This document shows positions 43,928-52,909 of a stretch of 64,000 bases of DNA, in pieces (the stretch's first letter is position 1; each line of letters starts with the position of its first letter). The stretch spans positions 186,001-250,000 of the forward strand of contig NZ_NCEN01000001.1 in NCBI RefSeq assembly GCF_002280675.1, read 5' to 3'. Source of the DNA: Novosphingobium sp. 32-60-15 (GTDB taxonomy: Bacteria > Pseudomonadota > Alphaproteobacteria > Sphingomonadales > Sphingomonadaceae). A model generated the notes under the pieces. The model was not told the origin of the DNA and searched no databases. It saw only the letters and a list, made by a program, of their open reading frames with translations. The position numbers and the translations under genes were made by a program.

Positions 43928-46213
43928 ATGCTGAAGAAACTGCGCTCACCGCTGTACCTCGCGCTGCTCTTGCCAGCATTGCTTGCGCTATACGGCGACG
44001 GCCTGGCTCCCCTTGACCATGTTTTTCTGAATGCTCGATCGAAGTTAGGGAAGCACGAAACGCCTCCATCGATTGTTGTGGTTTCCATAGATAGCAGCGC
44101 GAGCGGTCCGGATACGTCGACAACGTCAAGCCGCAAGCTGGCAAGTGCGCTCGAAGCTGTTCGGCGTCAAATTCCATATCGTGTATTCATCGATGCGCCG
44201 GTGAACTTTGGTCAAGACAAAGTCGGTGACGCCGAACTTGTAGCTGCGGTGAACCGGCTTGCTCCGGACGCAGCCTTCGTCGTGCGTCATGATAATTATG
44301 CCATCGAATCTTCGGAAGTCAGACTGAAAGACTTCCGCCTCCCCGATGCTGCATTATCCGGATCCGTCCCCATGGTTTTGTCTTCGTGGGACACCAATTT
44401 TTTTGATTACGCCTTGTCTTCGCCATACTCTTTCAAATTCGGTGACAAGACTTACCCGACTTTTGCAGCAGCTCTGACGCAAGTGGATTCAGGTTGGCAA
44501 TCAAGCTTCAGGCCAGACTATCTGCTCAATCCAGACAGCATTCTGAAAATACGCGCGAGTGCATTAGACGCTGGAAACTTCAAACCAGGCCTGCTCACAG
44601 GAAGGACGGTCATTGTCACATTCGAGGGTACTGTTGCGCCGCTCGGCCTTTATGGCAGCGGGCGTCGCCATCCCCTGGATGTTGATATTGCCGGGGCTTC
44701 CGCACTCAAACAACCATTATCGCTGTCGCTGAATGGGTTGCCTTTGCTTTTTCTGGTTTGGTACCTGATCTGGAAGGGAAGCCAAAGTAAGAGAAAAAGC
44801 TGGAAAACTGTCTGGCACGGTTCGGCTTTGGTCTGCGTGTTTTTGATACCCGCAGTTGCCCAGACAGCGGGCATTCTTGTCAAAACAGGCGCAAGCTTGG
44901 TGGCTGTGGCCATTTATGGATTCTCGCGGATGTGGCAATACCGCATCCGGCGTGTGCAATTGACGAGTGCATCGGGCCTGCCCAACCTCCTGGCTTTAAG
45001 CGCTACCCCAATGCCGGTCGGGCAGGACCTGATTGTCGCGCTCATCGCCCGATATGAAGAAATTCTCGCCACCCTCCCAAAAGATTTACATGGTGAATGT
45101 GCCCGGCAAATCGCCCGAAGGCTCAGCGTCGGGTCGGGTGCATCAACCGTTTACAATGGTGAAGGTGGCCATTTCGCATGGGCGGAGGAAGCGCGCCCGT
45201 TAGAAATGCAACTTGATCATCTCGAAGGCTTGCGGGCCTTGTTTTCTGCGCCACTAGAGATCGGTCCATATACATTCGACACGAACGTTCATTTCGGCCT
45301 TGACCGTAATGAAGGGTTTGATGCTCTCACCCGCGTAAATTCTGCATTGGCTAGCGCCAACGATGCACTCGCCGGTGGCAGGGCGATAGAGCTTTTTGAA
45401 GCGGATCGTTTGGCTGATGCCAGCTGGGAGCTTTCTCTGCATGCCCGCATTGACGAGGGATTGCGCAATGGAGAAATCTGGTTGGCCTTCCAGAGCCAAT
45501 GGGACAGCCGAACTGGTTCGATTTGCGGCGCTGAAGCTCTTATCCGTTGGAACCATCCTACCCGCGGTCCGATCCCGCCGGATGCATTTATTCTGCAAGC
45601 GGAACGTGCGGGCCGGATTGACGCACTGACATACTGGACCATGGAAGAAGCGATTACTGCTGCACTTGCGCTCAATGCAGCAGGACAGCGCTTTCAAATG
45701 AGCATCAATTTGTCAGCGCAGATGGTTGACAAGCCGGGATTGGTTTCCAGCATCACAGAGATTATCAAGCGACGCGGTATCGATCCGACTTTATTGACAA
45801 TCGAGATCACCGAGACCTCCAGCGTACGCAATCGACCAGCCGCAGTTGCAAATCTGTCAAAATTGCGGAGCCTTGGGTTTCGCCTGTCAATCGATGATTT
45901 CGGAACAGGCGAGGCGAGTCTTGCTTACCTTGCCGATTTGCCAAGTGACGAGTTGAAACTCGACCGGCGATTCATCTCCCGCATCTTGACCCACGAGCGT
46001 GAATTGAAAATCGTGCAAAGCACGATTGATCTCGCGCACGCATTGGGACAGGTGGTCGTCGCTGAAGGCATTGAAGATGAAGCTACATGGCGCAAACTGA
46101 TCAAATTAGGATGTGACATAGGGCAAGGATACCATCTCGGGCGACCGATGCCGTTCGTGGATTTCCAAAAAATAGCAACTCACGCAGGAACGCTAATACG
46201 CGAAAGCGGTTAA
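43928..46213 (+). CDS. CHASE2-EAL cyclic-di-GMP phosphodiesterase
   Basis: A 761-residue membrane signalling protein. The N-terminus is a signal-anchor helix and a CHASE2-like periplasmic sensor (about 20-265), followed by three hydrophobic segments between 268 and 336, a weakly conserved linker of about 150 residues without a GGDEF motif, and a C-terminal EAL domain (about 490-745). The EAL set looks complete: GAEALIRW, MSINLS, IEITE, SIDDFGTGEASL, LKLDRRF, AEGIE and GQGYHLGRP, so it should cut c-di-GMP. It follows the XrtA operon at 82 bases on the same strand. Confidence 0.87.
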   Translation: MLKKLRSPLYLALLLPALLALYGDGLAPLDHVFLNARSKLGKHETPPSIVVVSIDSSASGPDTSTTSSRKLASALEAVRRQIPYRVFIDAPVNFGQDKVGDAELVAAVNRLAPDAAFVVRHDNYAIESSEVRLKDFRLPDAALSGSVPMVLSSWDTNFFDYALSSPYSFKFGDKTYPTFAAALTQVDSGWQSSFRPDYLLNPDSILKIRASALDAGNFKPGLLTGRTVIVTFEGTVAPLGLYGSGRRHPLDVDIAGASALKQPLSLSLNGLPLLFLVWYLIWKGSQSKRKSWKTVWHGSALVCVFLIPAVAQTAGILVKTGASLVAVAIYGFSRMWQYRIRRVQLTSASGLPNLLALSATPMPVGQDLIVALIARYEEILATLPKDLHGECARQIARRLSVGSGASTVYNGEGGHFAWAEEARPLEMQLDHLEGLRALFSAPLEIGPYTFDTNVHFGLDRNEGFDALTRVNSALASANDALAGGRAIELFEADRLADASWELSLHARIDEGLRNGEIWLAFQSQWDSRTGSICGAEALIRWNHPTRGPIPPDAFILQAERAGRIDALTYWTMEEAITAALALNAAGQRFQMSINLSAQMVDKPGLVSSITEIIKRRGIDPTLLTIEITETSSVRNRPAAVANLSKLRSLGFRLSIDDFGTGEASLAYLADLPSDELKLDRRFISRILTHERELKIVQSTIDLAHALGQVVVAEGIEDEATWRKLIKLGCDIGQGYHLGRPMPFVDFQKIATHAGTLIRESG

Positions 46214-46227
46214 TGCTTGTTAACCAC

Positions 46228-46243
46228 TTAATTCGGTGTTAAC
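46228..46243 (+). promoter_or_regulatory. Perfect CtrA box TTAA-N7-TTAAC in a cluster of TTAA half-sites
   Basis: TTAA at 46228-46231, seven bases, then TTAAC at 46239-46243, the full CtrA consensus of alphaproteobacteria. More TTAA half-sites lie at 46210 and 46220, and the octamer GTTAACCA occurs at 46219 and 46238 with a third partial copy at 46253. It stands 33 bases before a small frame with a strong ribosome site. Confidence 0.5.
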
Positions 46244-46275
46244 CATCCACGGTCTAACCATGGATGGAGGCGTTT

Positions 46276-46323
46276 ATGATGTCGATTTTGGTACGTGGCA
46301 TTTGGGACTGGCTCTTCCGTTAA
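46276..46323 (+). CDS. Putative 15-residue peptide with strong ribosome site
   Basis: A 15-codon frame, MMSILVRGIWDWLFR, with GGAGG at 46266-46270, five bases before the first ATG and eight before the second. A perfect CtrA box lies upstream and a 16-bp terminator 40 bases downstream, so the unit of about 150 bases looks like a complete transcription unit. The peptide is hydrophobic and aromatic with two Arg and could sit at a membrane, or the RNA itself could be the product. No family is recognised. Translation is inferred from the ribosome site alone. Confidence 0.45.
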   Translation: MMSILVRGIWDWLFR

Positions 46324-46363
46324 TCGGAAGCCTTGGTTTTAGTTGAAATTGCCATTTTGCGTT

Positions 46364-46400
46364 AAAAACGCTGCATATCATTGAGATATGCAGCGTTTTT
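46364..46400. terminator. Bidirectional Rho-independent terminator
   Basis: AAAAACGCTGCATATC pairs perfectly with GATATGCAGCGTTTTT around a 5-base loop, 16 bp in all, and gives a T-run on both strands. It can end the small plus-strand unit and the minus-strand zapE operon. A second small hairpin (CTTGAAA/TTTCAAG, 46413-46429) follows. Confidence 0.9.
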
Positions 46401-46498
46401 CATTTTTAGGTGCTTGAAAGTTTTTCAAGTTTTCCGTGGTTTTCAAACCATTTATCGGAACGGAGTTAGACGGTTCGCCATTTTGGGCTAATCAGCTA

Positions 46499-47632
46499 TC
46501 AGTCCTCACCATGGCCCAATGCCAGATAATCCTCGCTCTGCATTTCCATTAAACGGCTGACCGTGCGGTCAAACATGAACCGCCCTTCTTCATCGCCCTT
46601 ACCGCTCCAATCATAGAGTTCAGCCGGTTCCGCAGCAGCTGTGGCGATCAGCTTTACCTTGTTCTCGTAAAGCGCATCAATCAGCGTGATAAACCGGGCA
46701 GTCTCGTTGCGCAGATCCGGGCCGAGGCGCGGGATAGCCACGACGATGACTGTGTGGAAATGTCGGGCGATTGCCAGGTAATCCGCCGCACCGCGGGCTT
46801 CACCGCACAACCGCTTGAAGCTGAAAACACCCACACCTTTAAGGCTTTTGGGCACGTGCAGCATGCGCCCGCCACCCACATCAAGTTCCGCGCTGGGAAC
46901 ATGCAGACTGTCTTCGGGGGGGTAATCGGTTAAACGGAAGAATGCCTCGCGCACGGCTTCGGTTGACACCGGCCCGATAGGAATGTGCCATGTTCCGACG
47001 CCCTGCATGCGTTGCAGACGGTAATCCGTAGGCCCGTTTAACGTCAGCACATCGAGTCGCGCCTCAACCAGTGCGATGAACGGCATGAAGTGTTCGCGGT
47101 TGAGGCCATTTCTATAAAGATCGGATGGCGCCCGATTCGACGTCGTTATGATTGTCACACCGCCTTCGACCATGAGGGCTGTAAATAACCGGCTCATGAT
47201 CATCGCGTCGGCGCTGTTATTGACGACCATTTCGTCAAAACAAAGCACCCGCGTTTCAGATGCGATTGCCGTGGCAACAGGCAGGATCGGATCGCCGCTT
47301 TCCTTTTTGCGTTCTTCACGCAGGCGGTCATGAACGTCGAGCATGAATTCATGAAAGTGTGCGCGGCGTTTTGCGGTGATGTTCAGGTTGTCATGAAACA
47401 AATCCATCAGCATCGATTTGCCCCGGCCGACACCACCCCACATGTAAACGCCACGCGGCGGCGGTGCGGCTTTGCGGCCAAGCAGCTTTCCGAAGAAACC
47501 TGAGGCCGGTGCTGGCGCTTCCAGTTCTTGTTGAAGCGCATCCAGCTTTGCCGCCGCAGCGGCTTGTTCTGGATCGGGCCTTAATTCCTCGGCTGCGACC
47601 AGTTCGTTATAGCGATTGAGAACGCTGTTCAT
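46499..47632 (-). CDS. zapE: Cell division ATPase ZapE (AFG1 family)
   Basis: A 377-residue AAA ATPase. MWGGVGRGKSMLMDLFHDN holds Walker A near residue 65, RVLCFDEMVVNN holds Walker B, and GVTIITTSNRAPSDLYRNGLNRE is the sensor-1/family block of AFG1/ZapE. ZapE destabilises FtsZ polymers in E. coli; the mitochondrial relative helps remove damaged respiratory proteins, which is notable next to sdhB. The ATG at 47632 overlaps the thioesterase stop, so it is in the sdhB operon. Confidence 0.9.
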   Translation of the reverse strand: MNSVLNRYNELVAAEELRPDPEQAAAAAKLDALQQELEAPAPASGFFGKLLGRKAAPPPRGVYMWGGVGRGKSMLMDLFHDNLNITAKRRAHFHEFMLDVHDRLREERKKESGDPILPVATAIASETRVLCFDEMVVNNSADAMIMSRLFTALMVEGGVTIITTSNRAPSDLYRNGLNREHFMPFIALVEARLDVLTLNGPTDYRLQRMQGVGTWHIPIGPVSTEAVREAFFRLTDYPPEDSLHVPSAELDVGGGRMLHVPKSLKGVGVFSFKRLCGEARGAADYLAIARHFHTVIVVAIPRLGPDLRNETARFITLIDALYENKVKLIATAAAEPAELYDWSGKGDEEGRFMFDRTVSRLMEMQSEDYLALGHGED

Positions 47633-48093
47633 CGCTTGGTTGGCTTGCGAATGGTGCCATTAAACGCGGCGATGGTATTGTCCCCTTGCACAACAAGTCC
47701 GCGCAGGAACATGAGGCGGCCTGTTTCGCGCAGTATTTCGACCACGGCATCAAGTGGACTGCCAATTTGGCCAGCGCCGATGAACTGCGTTGATAAATCC
47801 AGAGTAACTGATCCCGCCGCGTCACCACCGGTTAGCGTGCGCATGGCTGAAAACAGGGAAATATCGATCAGGGCCAAGGTTACCCCGCCGTGGACAGCAT
47901 CAAGCAAATTTGAATGGCTACGCTCGGGGAACATGCGCAGCCGCGAGGCTCTGCCGCCATTGGGCAGGTCTTCGACACGGGTAAGCATTTTGCCCATTGC
48001 CTGGGGGTTGAAGCGGGTCTGATCGATCAGGTCCCATGTGAACCAGCCGGGGTCATCCACGGCTGGTTCATAACGAAATGCTTGATCTGTCAC
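47629..48093 (-). CDS. PaaI-family hotdog thioesterase
   Basis: A 154-residue hotdog protein with the loop HSNLLDAVHGGVTLALIDISLF (HGG motif) and LDLSTQFIGAGQIGSPLDA, as in PaaI thioesterases. The start is read as GTG at 48093, four bases after the sdhB stop, because earlier starts lie inside sdhB; no clear ribosome site is seen. It overlaps zapE by four bases. The thioester substrate is unknown. Confidence 0.8.
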   Translation of the reverse strand: MTDQAFRYEPAVDDPGWFTWDLIDQTRFNPQAMGKMLTRVEDLPNGGRASRLRMFPERSHSNLLDAVHGGVTLALIDISLFSAMRTLTGGDAAGSVTLDLSTQFIGAGQIGSPLDAVVEILRETGRLMFLRGLVVQGDNTIAAFNGTIRKPTKR

Positions 48094-48097
48094 AGAA

Positions 48098-48880
48098 TTA
48101 GACGAGGCGCTCAGCCTGCATCTTCTTGATTTCAGCAATGGCGCGGGCAGGCGAGAGGCCCTTGGGGCACACGTTCGCACAGTTCATGATGGTGTGGCAG
48201 CGATAGAGGCGGAATGGATCTTCCAGCTCGTCAAGGCGTTCGCCCGTCATTTCGTCGCGGCTATCAGCCAACCAGCGATAGGCCTGAAGCAGGATGGCAG
48301 GGCCGAGGAATTTGTCGGAATTCCACCAGTAGCTTGGGCACGAAGTGCTGCAGCATGCACACAGGATGCATTCGTAAAGGCCATCAAGCTGCTCGCGCTG
48401 TTCGGGTGATTGCAGGCGTTCCTTGCCTGATGGCGTGGGCGTTACGGTCTGCAACCAAGGCCGAATCGAAGCATATTGCGCATAGAAGTGGGTAAAGTCA
48501 GGGACGAGGTCCTTGATCACTTCCATGTGTGGCAGCGGCGTGATGCGCACTTCGCCCGAAAGGTCTTCGATCGCGGTGGTGCAGGCAAGACCGTTGCGGC
48601 CATTCATGTTCATGGCGCACGAACCACAGATGCCTTCGCGGCATGAGCGGCGGAAGGTTAGCGTGGGATCCTGTTCGCTCTTCATCTTGATCAGCGCGTC
48701 CAGCACCATTGGGCCGCACTGTTCAAGATCGATTTCAAACGTATCGTAGCGCGGGTTCTGGCCGCTGTCGGGATCGTAACGATACACCTTGAACTTGCGG
48801 ACCTTTCCTTGCGTGGGCGCCGCGTGATGGCGTGCCTTGCCGGTGATCTTGGAGTTCTTCGGAAGCGAAAAGGTCGCCAT
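48098..48880 (-). CDS. sdhB: Succinate dehydrogenase iron-sulfur subunit
   Basis: A 260-residue subunit carrying three clusters: the [2Fe-2S] ferredoxin motif [15 protein letters not shown] plus a later Cys, and the two C-terminal cysteine blocks [12 protein letters not shown] and [14 protein letters not shown] for [4Fe-4S] and [3Fe-4S]. It passes electrons from SdhA to ubiquinone in complex II. The ATG at 48880 (MATFSLPKN) is preferred to one two codons upstream. The other subunit genes are not adjacent: the upstream neighbour is a divergent methyltransferase. Confidence 0.96.
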   Translation of the reverse strand: MATFSLPKNSKITGKARHHAAPTQGKVRKFKVYRYDPDSGQNPRYDTFEIDLEQCGPMVLDALIKMKSEQDPTLTFRRSCREGICGSCAMNMNGRNGLACTTAIEDLSGEVRITPLPHMEVIKDLVPDFTHFYAQYASIRPWLQTVTPTPSGKERLQSPEQREQLDGLYECILCACCSTSCPSYWWNSDKFLGPAILLQAYRWLADSRDEMTGERLDELEDPFRLYRCHTIMNCANVCPKGLSPARAIAEIKKMQAERLV

Positions 48881-49161
48881 CGTCATGTCCTGTGTTGCGC
48901 GTGCGAAAAATACGTCTGTGAGTCGTCCTTAGCAATTGCAGCGCGTTGGGCAAGGGGTGGCGGCGTGCACATTGGTCGGGGTTGTGACTGTTCAGGTCAG
49001 GATTGGCCAAGCTGAGCAAGTTTACGCAGTTTACAGTGTTTAATGAGGATCGTGCGAAGGGAGATTCGCGCGGCGGCTGCGTTGCGTGAAACGTACGGCT
49101 CCCAAGTCTTGCGAGCTTTGTTCCGGTAGGGCACTCTTGGCCAACGACAAAGGGGGCCGGG

Positions 49162-49794
49162 ATGGGATTGAAGAATATTTGGGAGGCGCAAGTTGTGCCG
49201 CGCATGATCAAGTGCGGATGTGCGTCGCCGGGGATCATGGAACTGCGGGCGGGCGTCGTGCCACGTGCGCAAGGACGTGTTTTCGAAATCGGCTGTGGTG
49301 GCGGACTGAATCAACAGTTTTACGATCCGGCCCGCGTCACCACCTTCGCCGGGATCGATCCCTCGGGAAAGTTGCTGGATTATGCGCGGGAAGCAGCGGC
49401 ACAAAAAGGTTGGAAGGCTGACATCCGCCAAGGTGTAGGAGAGGACATCCCCTTTACCGATGAAAGCTTTGACACGGTGGTATGCACATACACACTGTGT
49501 TCTGTGCAAGATCCGGAAAAAGTTCTGGGTGAATTGCGGCGGATTTTGCGGCGTGGCGGGCAGCTGCTGTTTTTGGAACACGGGTTGAGCCCGGATGCGG
49601 GCGTCGCCAAGTGGCAGCGGCGGATTGAGCCGATGTGGAAGCCGCTGATGGGTGGGTGCCACTTGGCGCGCATGGTAACGCGACCGGTTCAAGCAGCGGG
49701 ATTCCACGTTGAGCATACCGGGCACCAGTACATGCCAAAGATGCCGAAGTGGGCGGCGTGGATGGAATGGGGCACGGCAATCAAACCGGTTTAG
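49162..49794 (+). CDS. Class I SAM-dependent methyltransferase
   Basis: A 210-residue methyltransferase. The SAM-binding motif I is GRVFEIGCGGGLNQQFY near residue 40, the acidic strand-2 end is FAGIDPSG, and motif IV is TVVCTYTLCSVQDPEKVLGELRRILRRGG. It is of the Methyltransf_11 type; the substrate is unknown, with UbiE/PmtA-like lipid methylation as one option. A second half (RIEPMWKPLMGGCHLARMVTRPVQAAGF) is typical of the group. The ATG at 49162 follows GGGGGCCGGG. Confidence 0.85.
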   Translation: MGLKNIWEAQVVPRMIKCGCASPGIMELRAGVVPRAQGRVFEIGCGGGLNQQFYDPARVTTFAGIDPSGKLLDYAREAAAQKGWKADIRQGVGEDIPFTDESFDTVVCTYTLCSVQDPEKVLGELRRILRRGGQLLFLEHGLSPDAGVAKWQRRIEPMWKPLMGGCHLARMVTRPVQAAGFHVEHTGHQYMPKMPKWAAWMEWGTAIKPV

Positions 49795-49834
49795 GCGTTG
49801 GGGTGATCCCCTTTGGCAACGCTTGCCGGATTAA

Positions 49835-49988
49835 CGCAGAGACGCAGAGAAGAAGTTGAGACGCGGAGGCCTAAACTTGAGCCGTCAGGCATTTGAGATA
49901 TCGGACCATGCACGAATTGGCTTCGTCAAGAACAATAAGCGGCTTTGACGTAAGGCAAACCCCTCCGCGTCTCCACTTCTTCTCTGCG
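49835..49988. repeat. Inverted repeat pair with 27-bp arms
   Basis: Arm one spans 49835-49869 (core CGCAGAGAAGAAGTTGAG then ACGCGGAGG) and arm two 49962-49988. They match in inverted orientation at 26 of 27 positions and enclose 92 bases. The left arm carries an extra CGCAGAGA unit. No gene is inside. It lies in the 301-base gap between the methyltransferase and the rne terminator. Confidence 0.8.
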
Positions 49989-50036
49989 CGAAACCCTTTC
50001 AACAGCGGGTGCGGTTGAGCAAGTTATGAACGCCAC

Positions 50037-50075
50037 AAAAAAGGCCCCCGCCGGTTGTCCGATGGGGGCCTTTTT
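50037..50075 (-). terminator. Rho-independent terminator of rne
   Basis: AAAAAGGCCCCC pairs with GGGGGCCTTTTT around a 14-base loop, 12 bp, with T-runs on both strands. It lies 20 bases beyond the rne stop on the minus strand. Confidence 0.9.
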
Positions 50076-50095
50076 GTTGAGCAATCTAGCGGCGG

Positions 50096-52909
50096 CTATT
50101 CGCCGAAGGTGCGCTGCCACCAGCCGCGACGCGGGGAGGCGGTTGGCGTTTCTTCGGCTACCGGTTCCGCCGCAGGAGCTTCAGCACTGACCGTTTCAGC
50201 AGGTGCTGCGTCAGAAGCAACAGCGTCAGCCTTTTTCTTGCGCGGAGCACGCTTCGGCTTGGCTGGAGCGGCTTCCGCTTCAGCTTCGGCCTCAGCAGGG
50301 GCAGCTTCAGCAACCGGTTCGGCTGCAGGAGCGGCGTCTGCCTCGACGTCAGCTTTCTTTTTGCGCGGCGCGCGCTTCGGCTTGGCCGGGGCGGCTTCCG
50401 TTTCGGCTACAGGTTCCGCTGCAACTGGTGCTGGCGCTTCTTCTGCGATCGGCTCTGCTGCGGGGGCTGTATCGGTTACAGCATCAGCCTTTTTGCGACG
50501 AACGCGCTTTGGCTTGGCTGGCGCTTCTTCTGCAACGGGTGCAGGCGCAGCCTCGACAACGGCCTCAACGGCAGGTTCGGCCTGAGCTTCGACGGCATCG
50601 GCATAAGTGCCTTCGTCGCTTTCAGCCTGATCGGCATCACCCTCAGTGCCTTGGCCTTCTGCACCATCACGTCCACCGCGACGGCGACGACCGCGACGGC
50701 GGCGCTTGCGTTGACCGCGTTCGGCTTCGGTTTCAGCGTCTTGACCTGGTTCGCCAGCTTCGACGTTCGTTGCTTCATCCGAAGCTTCGTCATCGCCTTC
50801 TTGCGCGCCGTTTTCAGCATCCGAGCCTTGCGGGGCAGCGCCATCGTCATCACGGCGATCACGGCTGCGGCCACGACGGCGCTTGCGACGTTTGCGTCGG
50901 CCATCACGATCTGCAGCGTCCTCACCTTCGGGGCGAGGGCCGCGGGCAGGGCGCTCATCACGCTCTTCAACCTCTTCTTCGGCGTCGTAATCGTCCTCGA
51001 CGATGTCGTCCTCTTCTTCAGGTTCGACAATCGGCTCGAAGCGGGGCACGAATTCAGGACGCGGCCCGCGTGAGGCGACGCGCATTTTCGCGCCTTCGTT
51101 TTCACCTTCAGGGATCACTTCGACAGTGACGCCATAGCGTTCTTCGATTTCGCCCAGATCAATACGCTTGGCATTCAGCACATAGATTGCAGCTTCTTGG
51201 CTTGCATAGAGCGTAACGATGTTGCCTTTGCCCTTGGCCGCTTCGTCCTCGATCATGCGCAGGGCCGAAAGGCCGGCGGACGATGCGGTGCGGACAAGGC
51301 CCGAGCCATCGCAATGCGGGCAGCCACGGGTGGTGGCCTCCAGAACGCCGGTGCGCAGGCGCTGGCGGCTCATTTCCATCAGGCCGAAGCCCGAAATGCG
51401 GCCAACCTGGATGCGCGCGCGATCATTGCGCAGCGCGTCCTTCATCGCCTTTTCGACCTTACGGATGTTTGAGCCGTATTCCATGTCGATGAAGTCGATC
51501 ACGACAAGGCCGGCCATATCGCGCAGGCGCAATTGGCGGGCGATTTCGCGCGCAGCTTCAAGGTTGGTGGAAACCGCCGTCGCTTCGATGCCGTGTTCCT
51601 TGGTGGAGCGGCCCGAGTTGATGTCGATCGAGACAAGCGCCTCGGTCGGGTTGATGACGAGGTAACCGCCCGACTTCAACTGCACGACCGGATCATACAT
51701 CGCGGTCAGTTGGTCTTCGGCACCATAGCGCTGGAACAGCGGCACCGGATCGGCATATTGCTGCACCCGCTTGGCGTGGCTGGGCATCAGCAGTTTCATG
51801 AAGTCTTTGGCGGCGCGATAGCCATATTCGCCTTCGACGACGACTTCTTCGATGTCACGGTTGTAGATGTCGCGGATGGCGCGTTTGATCAGGTCACTGT
51901 CCGAATGGATCAGGGCAGGGGCGACCGAGCCAATCGTACGTTCGCGAATTTCGTCCCACAAGCGGGCGAGGTAATCGAAGTCACGCTTGATTTCGGGCTT
52001 GGTGCGCTGAAGACCCGCAGTGCGCACGATGCAGGACATCGAACGCGGCAGTTCCATTTCGGTGATGATCGATTTCAGGCGCTTGCGGTCAGTTGCCGAG
52101 CTGATCTTGCGGCTGATACCACCGCCATGGCTGGAGTTTGGCATGAGCACGCAATAGCGGCCAGCAAGGCTGAGATACGTGGTGAGAGCAGCGCCCTTGT
52201 TCCCGCGCTCTTCCTTGACGACCTGGACGAGCAGAACCTGACGGCGCTGGATGACATCCTGGACCTTGTAGCGACGGCGCAGCGCCATACGCTTGGCGCG
52301 CAGTTCATCGGCTTCTTTGCCTTGGGCACGCCCGCCCTGACGGCGACCGCGACGCGGGCGACCGTTGTTGGACTGTTCACCGTTTTCGTCTTCGCCTTCG
52401 TCACCAGCGTCAGCGGCGTTTTCTTCGCCTTCTTCGCCTTCGTGATCAAAGCCGTTTTCGACGACGCCGCCTTCGATGGTGGCGACCTGGTCTTTTTCCG
52501 ATGTGTCGACTTCGGTTACGCCGTCCCCGTTTTCATAGCCGTCAGAATCGTAACCCTCACCGTCGCCATATTCATCTTCATCGCCGTCTTCGGCAGCGCG
52601 CAACGCTGCTTCCTCTTCGGCGTGGGCGGCTTCTTCAGCCAGAAGAGCCTCACGGTCTTCCTTGGGGATTTGATAGTAATCGGGGTGGATTTCGCTGAAC
52701 GCGAGGAACCCGTGCCGGTTGCCGCCAAAATCAACAAAAGCCGCCTGAAGCGAGGGCTCTACTCGTGTAACTTTGGCCAGATAGATATTGCCTTTGATCT
52801 GCTTGTGATCCGCAGATTCAAAGTCGAATTCCTCAATCCGGTTGCCCTTCAGCACCGCCACCCGGGTTTCTTCCTGGTGGCGCGCATCGATAAGCATGCG
52901 CGTTGTCAT
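50096..52909 (-). CDS. rne: Ribonuclease E/G family endoribonuclease
   Basis: A 937-residue RNase E. The S1 domain starts at residue 35 and is split by an acidic insertion of about 115 residues (88-205) rich in Glu, Asp and Gly. The catalytic Asp lies in ALVSIDINSGRS and the second in VVIDFIDME; the zinc link is CPHCDGSG near residue 528. The C-terminal 350 residues are disordered: acidic, then Arg-rich (GRRKRRKRRRGRSRDRRD), then three copies of AKPKR-x-x-RKKKAD, which probably bind RNA or degradosome partners. The ATG at 52909 follows GGAGAATTTATA. Confidence 0.94.
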   Translation of the reverse strand: MTTRMLIDARHQEETRVAVLKGNRIEEFDFESADHKQIKGNIYLAKVTRVEPSLQAAFVDFGGNRHGFLAFSEIHPDYYQIPKEDREALLAEEAAHAEEEAALRAAEDGDEDEYGDGEGYDSDGYENGDGVTEVDTSEKDQVATIEGGVVENGFDHEGEEGEENAADAGDEGEDENGEQSNNGRPRRGRRQGGRAQGKEADELRAKRMALRRRYKVQDVIQRRQVLLVQVVKEERGNKGAALTTYLSLAGRYCVLMPNSSHGGGISRKISSATDRKRLKSIITEMELPRSMSCIVRTAGLQRTKPEIKRDFDYLARLWDEIRERTIGSVAPALIHSDSDLIKRAIRDIYNRDIEEVVVEGEYGYRAAKDFMKLLMPSHAKRVQQYADPVPLFQRYGAEDQLTAMYDPVVQLKSGGYLVINPTEALVSIDINSGRSTKEHGIEATAVSTNLEAAREIARQLRLRDMAGLVVIDFIDMEYGSNIRKVEKAMKDALRNDRARIQVGRISGFGLMEMSRQRLRTGVLEATTRGCPHCDGSGLVRTASSAGLSALRMIEDEAAKGKGNIVTLYASQEAAIYVLNAKRIDLGEIEERYGVTVEVIPEGENEGAKMRVASRGPRPEFVPRFEPIVEPEEEDDIVEDDYDAEEEVEERDERPARGPRPEGEDAADRDGRRKRRKRRRGRSRDRRDDDGAAPQGSDAENGAQEGDDEASDEATNVEAGEPGQDAETEAERGQRKRRRRGRRRRGGRDGAEGQGTEGDADQAESDEGTYADAVEAQAEPAVEAVVEAAPAPVAEEAPAKPKRVRRKKADAVTDTAPAAEPIAEEAPAPVAAEPVAETEAAPAKPKRAPRKKKADVEADAAPAAEPVAEAAPAEAEAEAEAAPAKPKRAPRKKKADAVASDAAPAETVSAEAPAAEPVAEETPTASPRRGWWQRTFGE

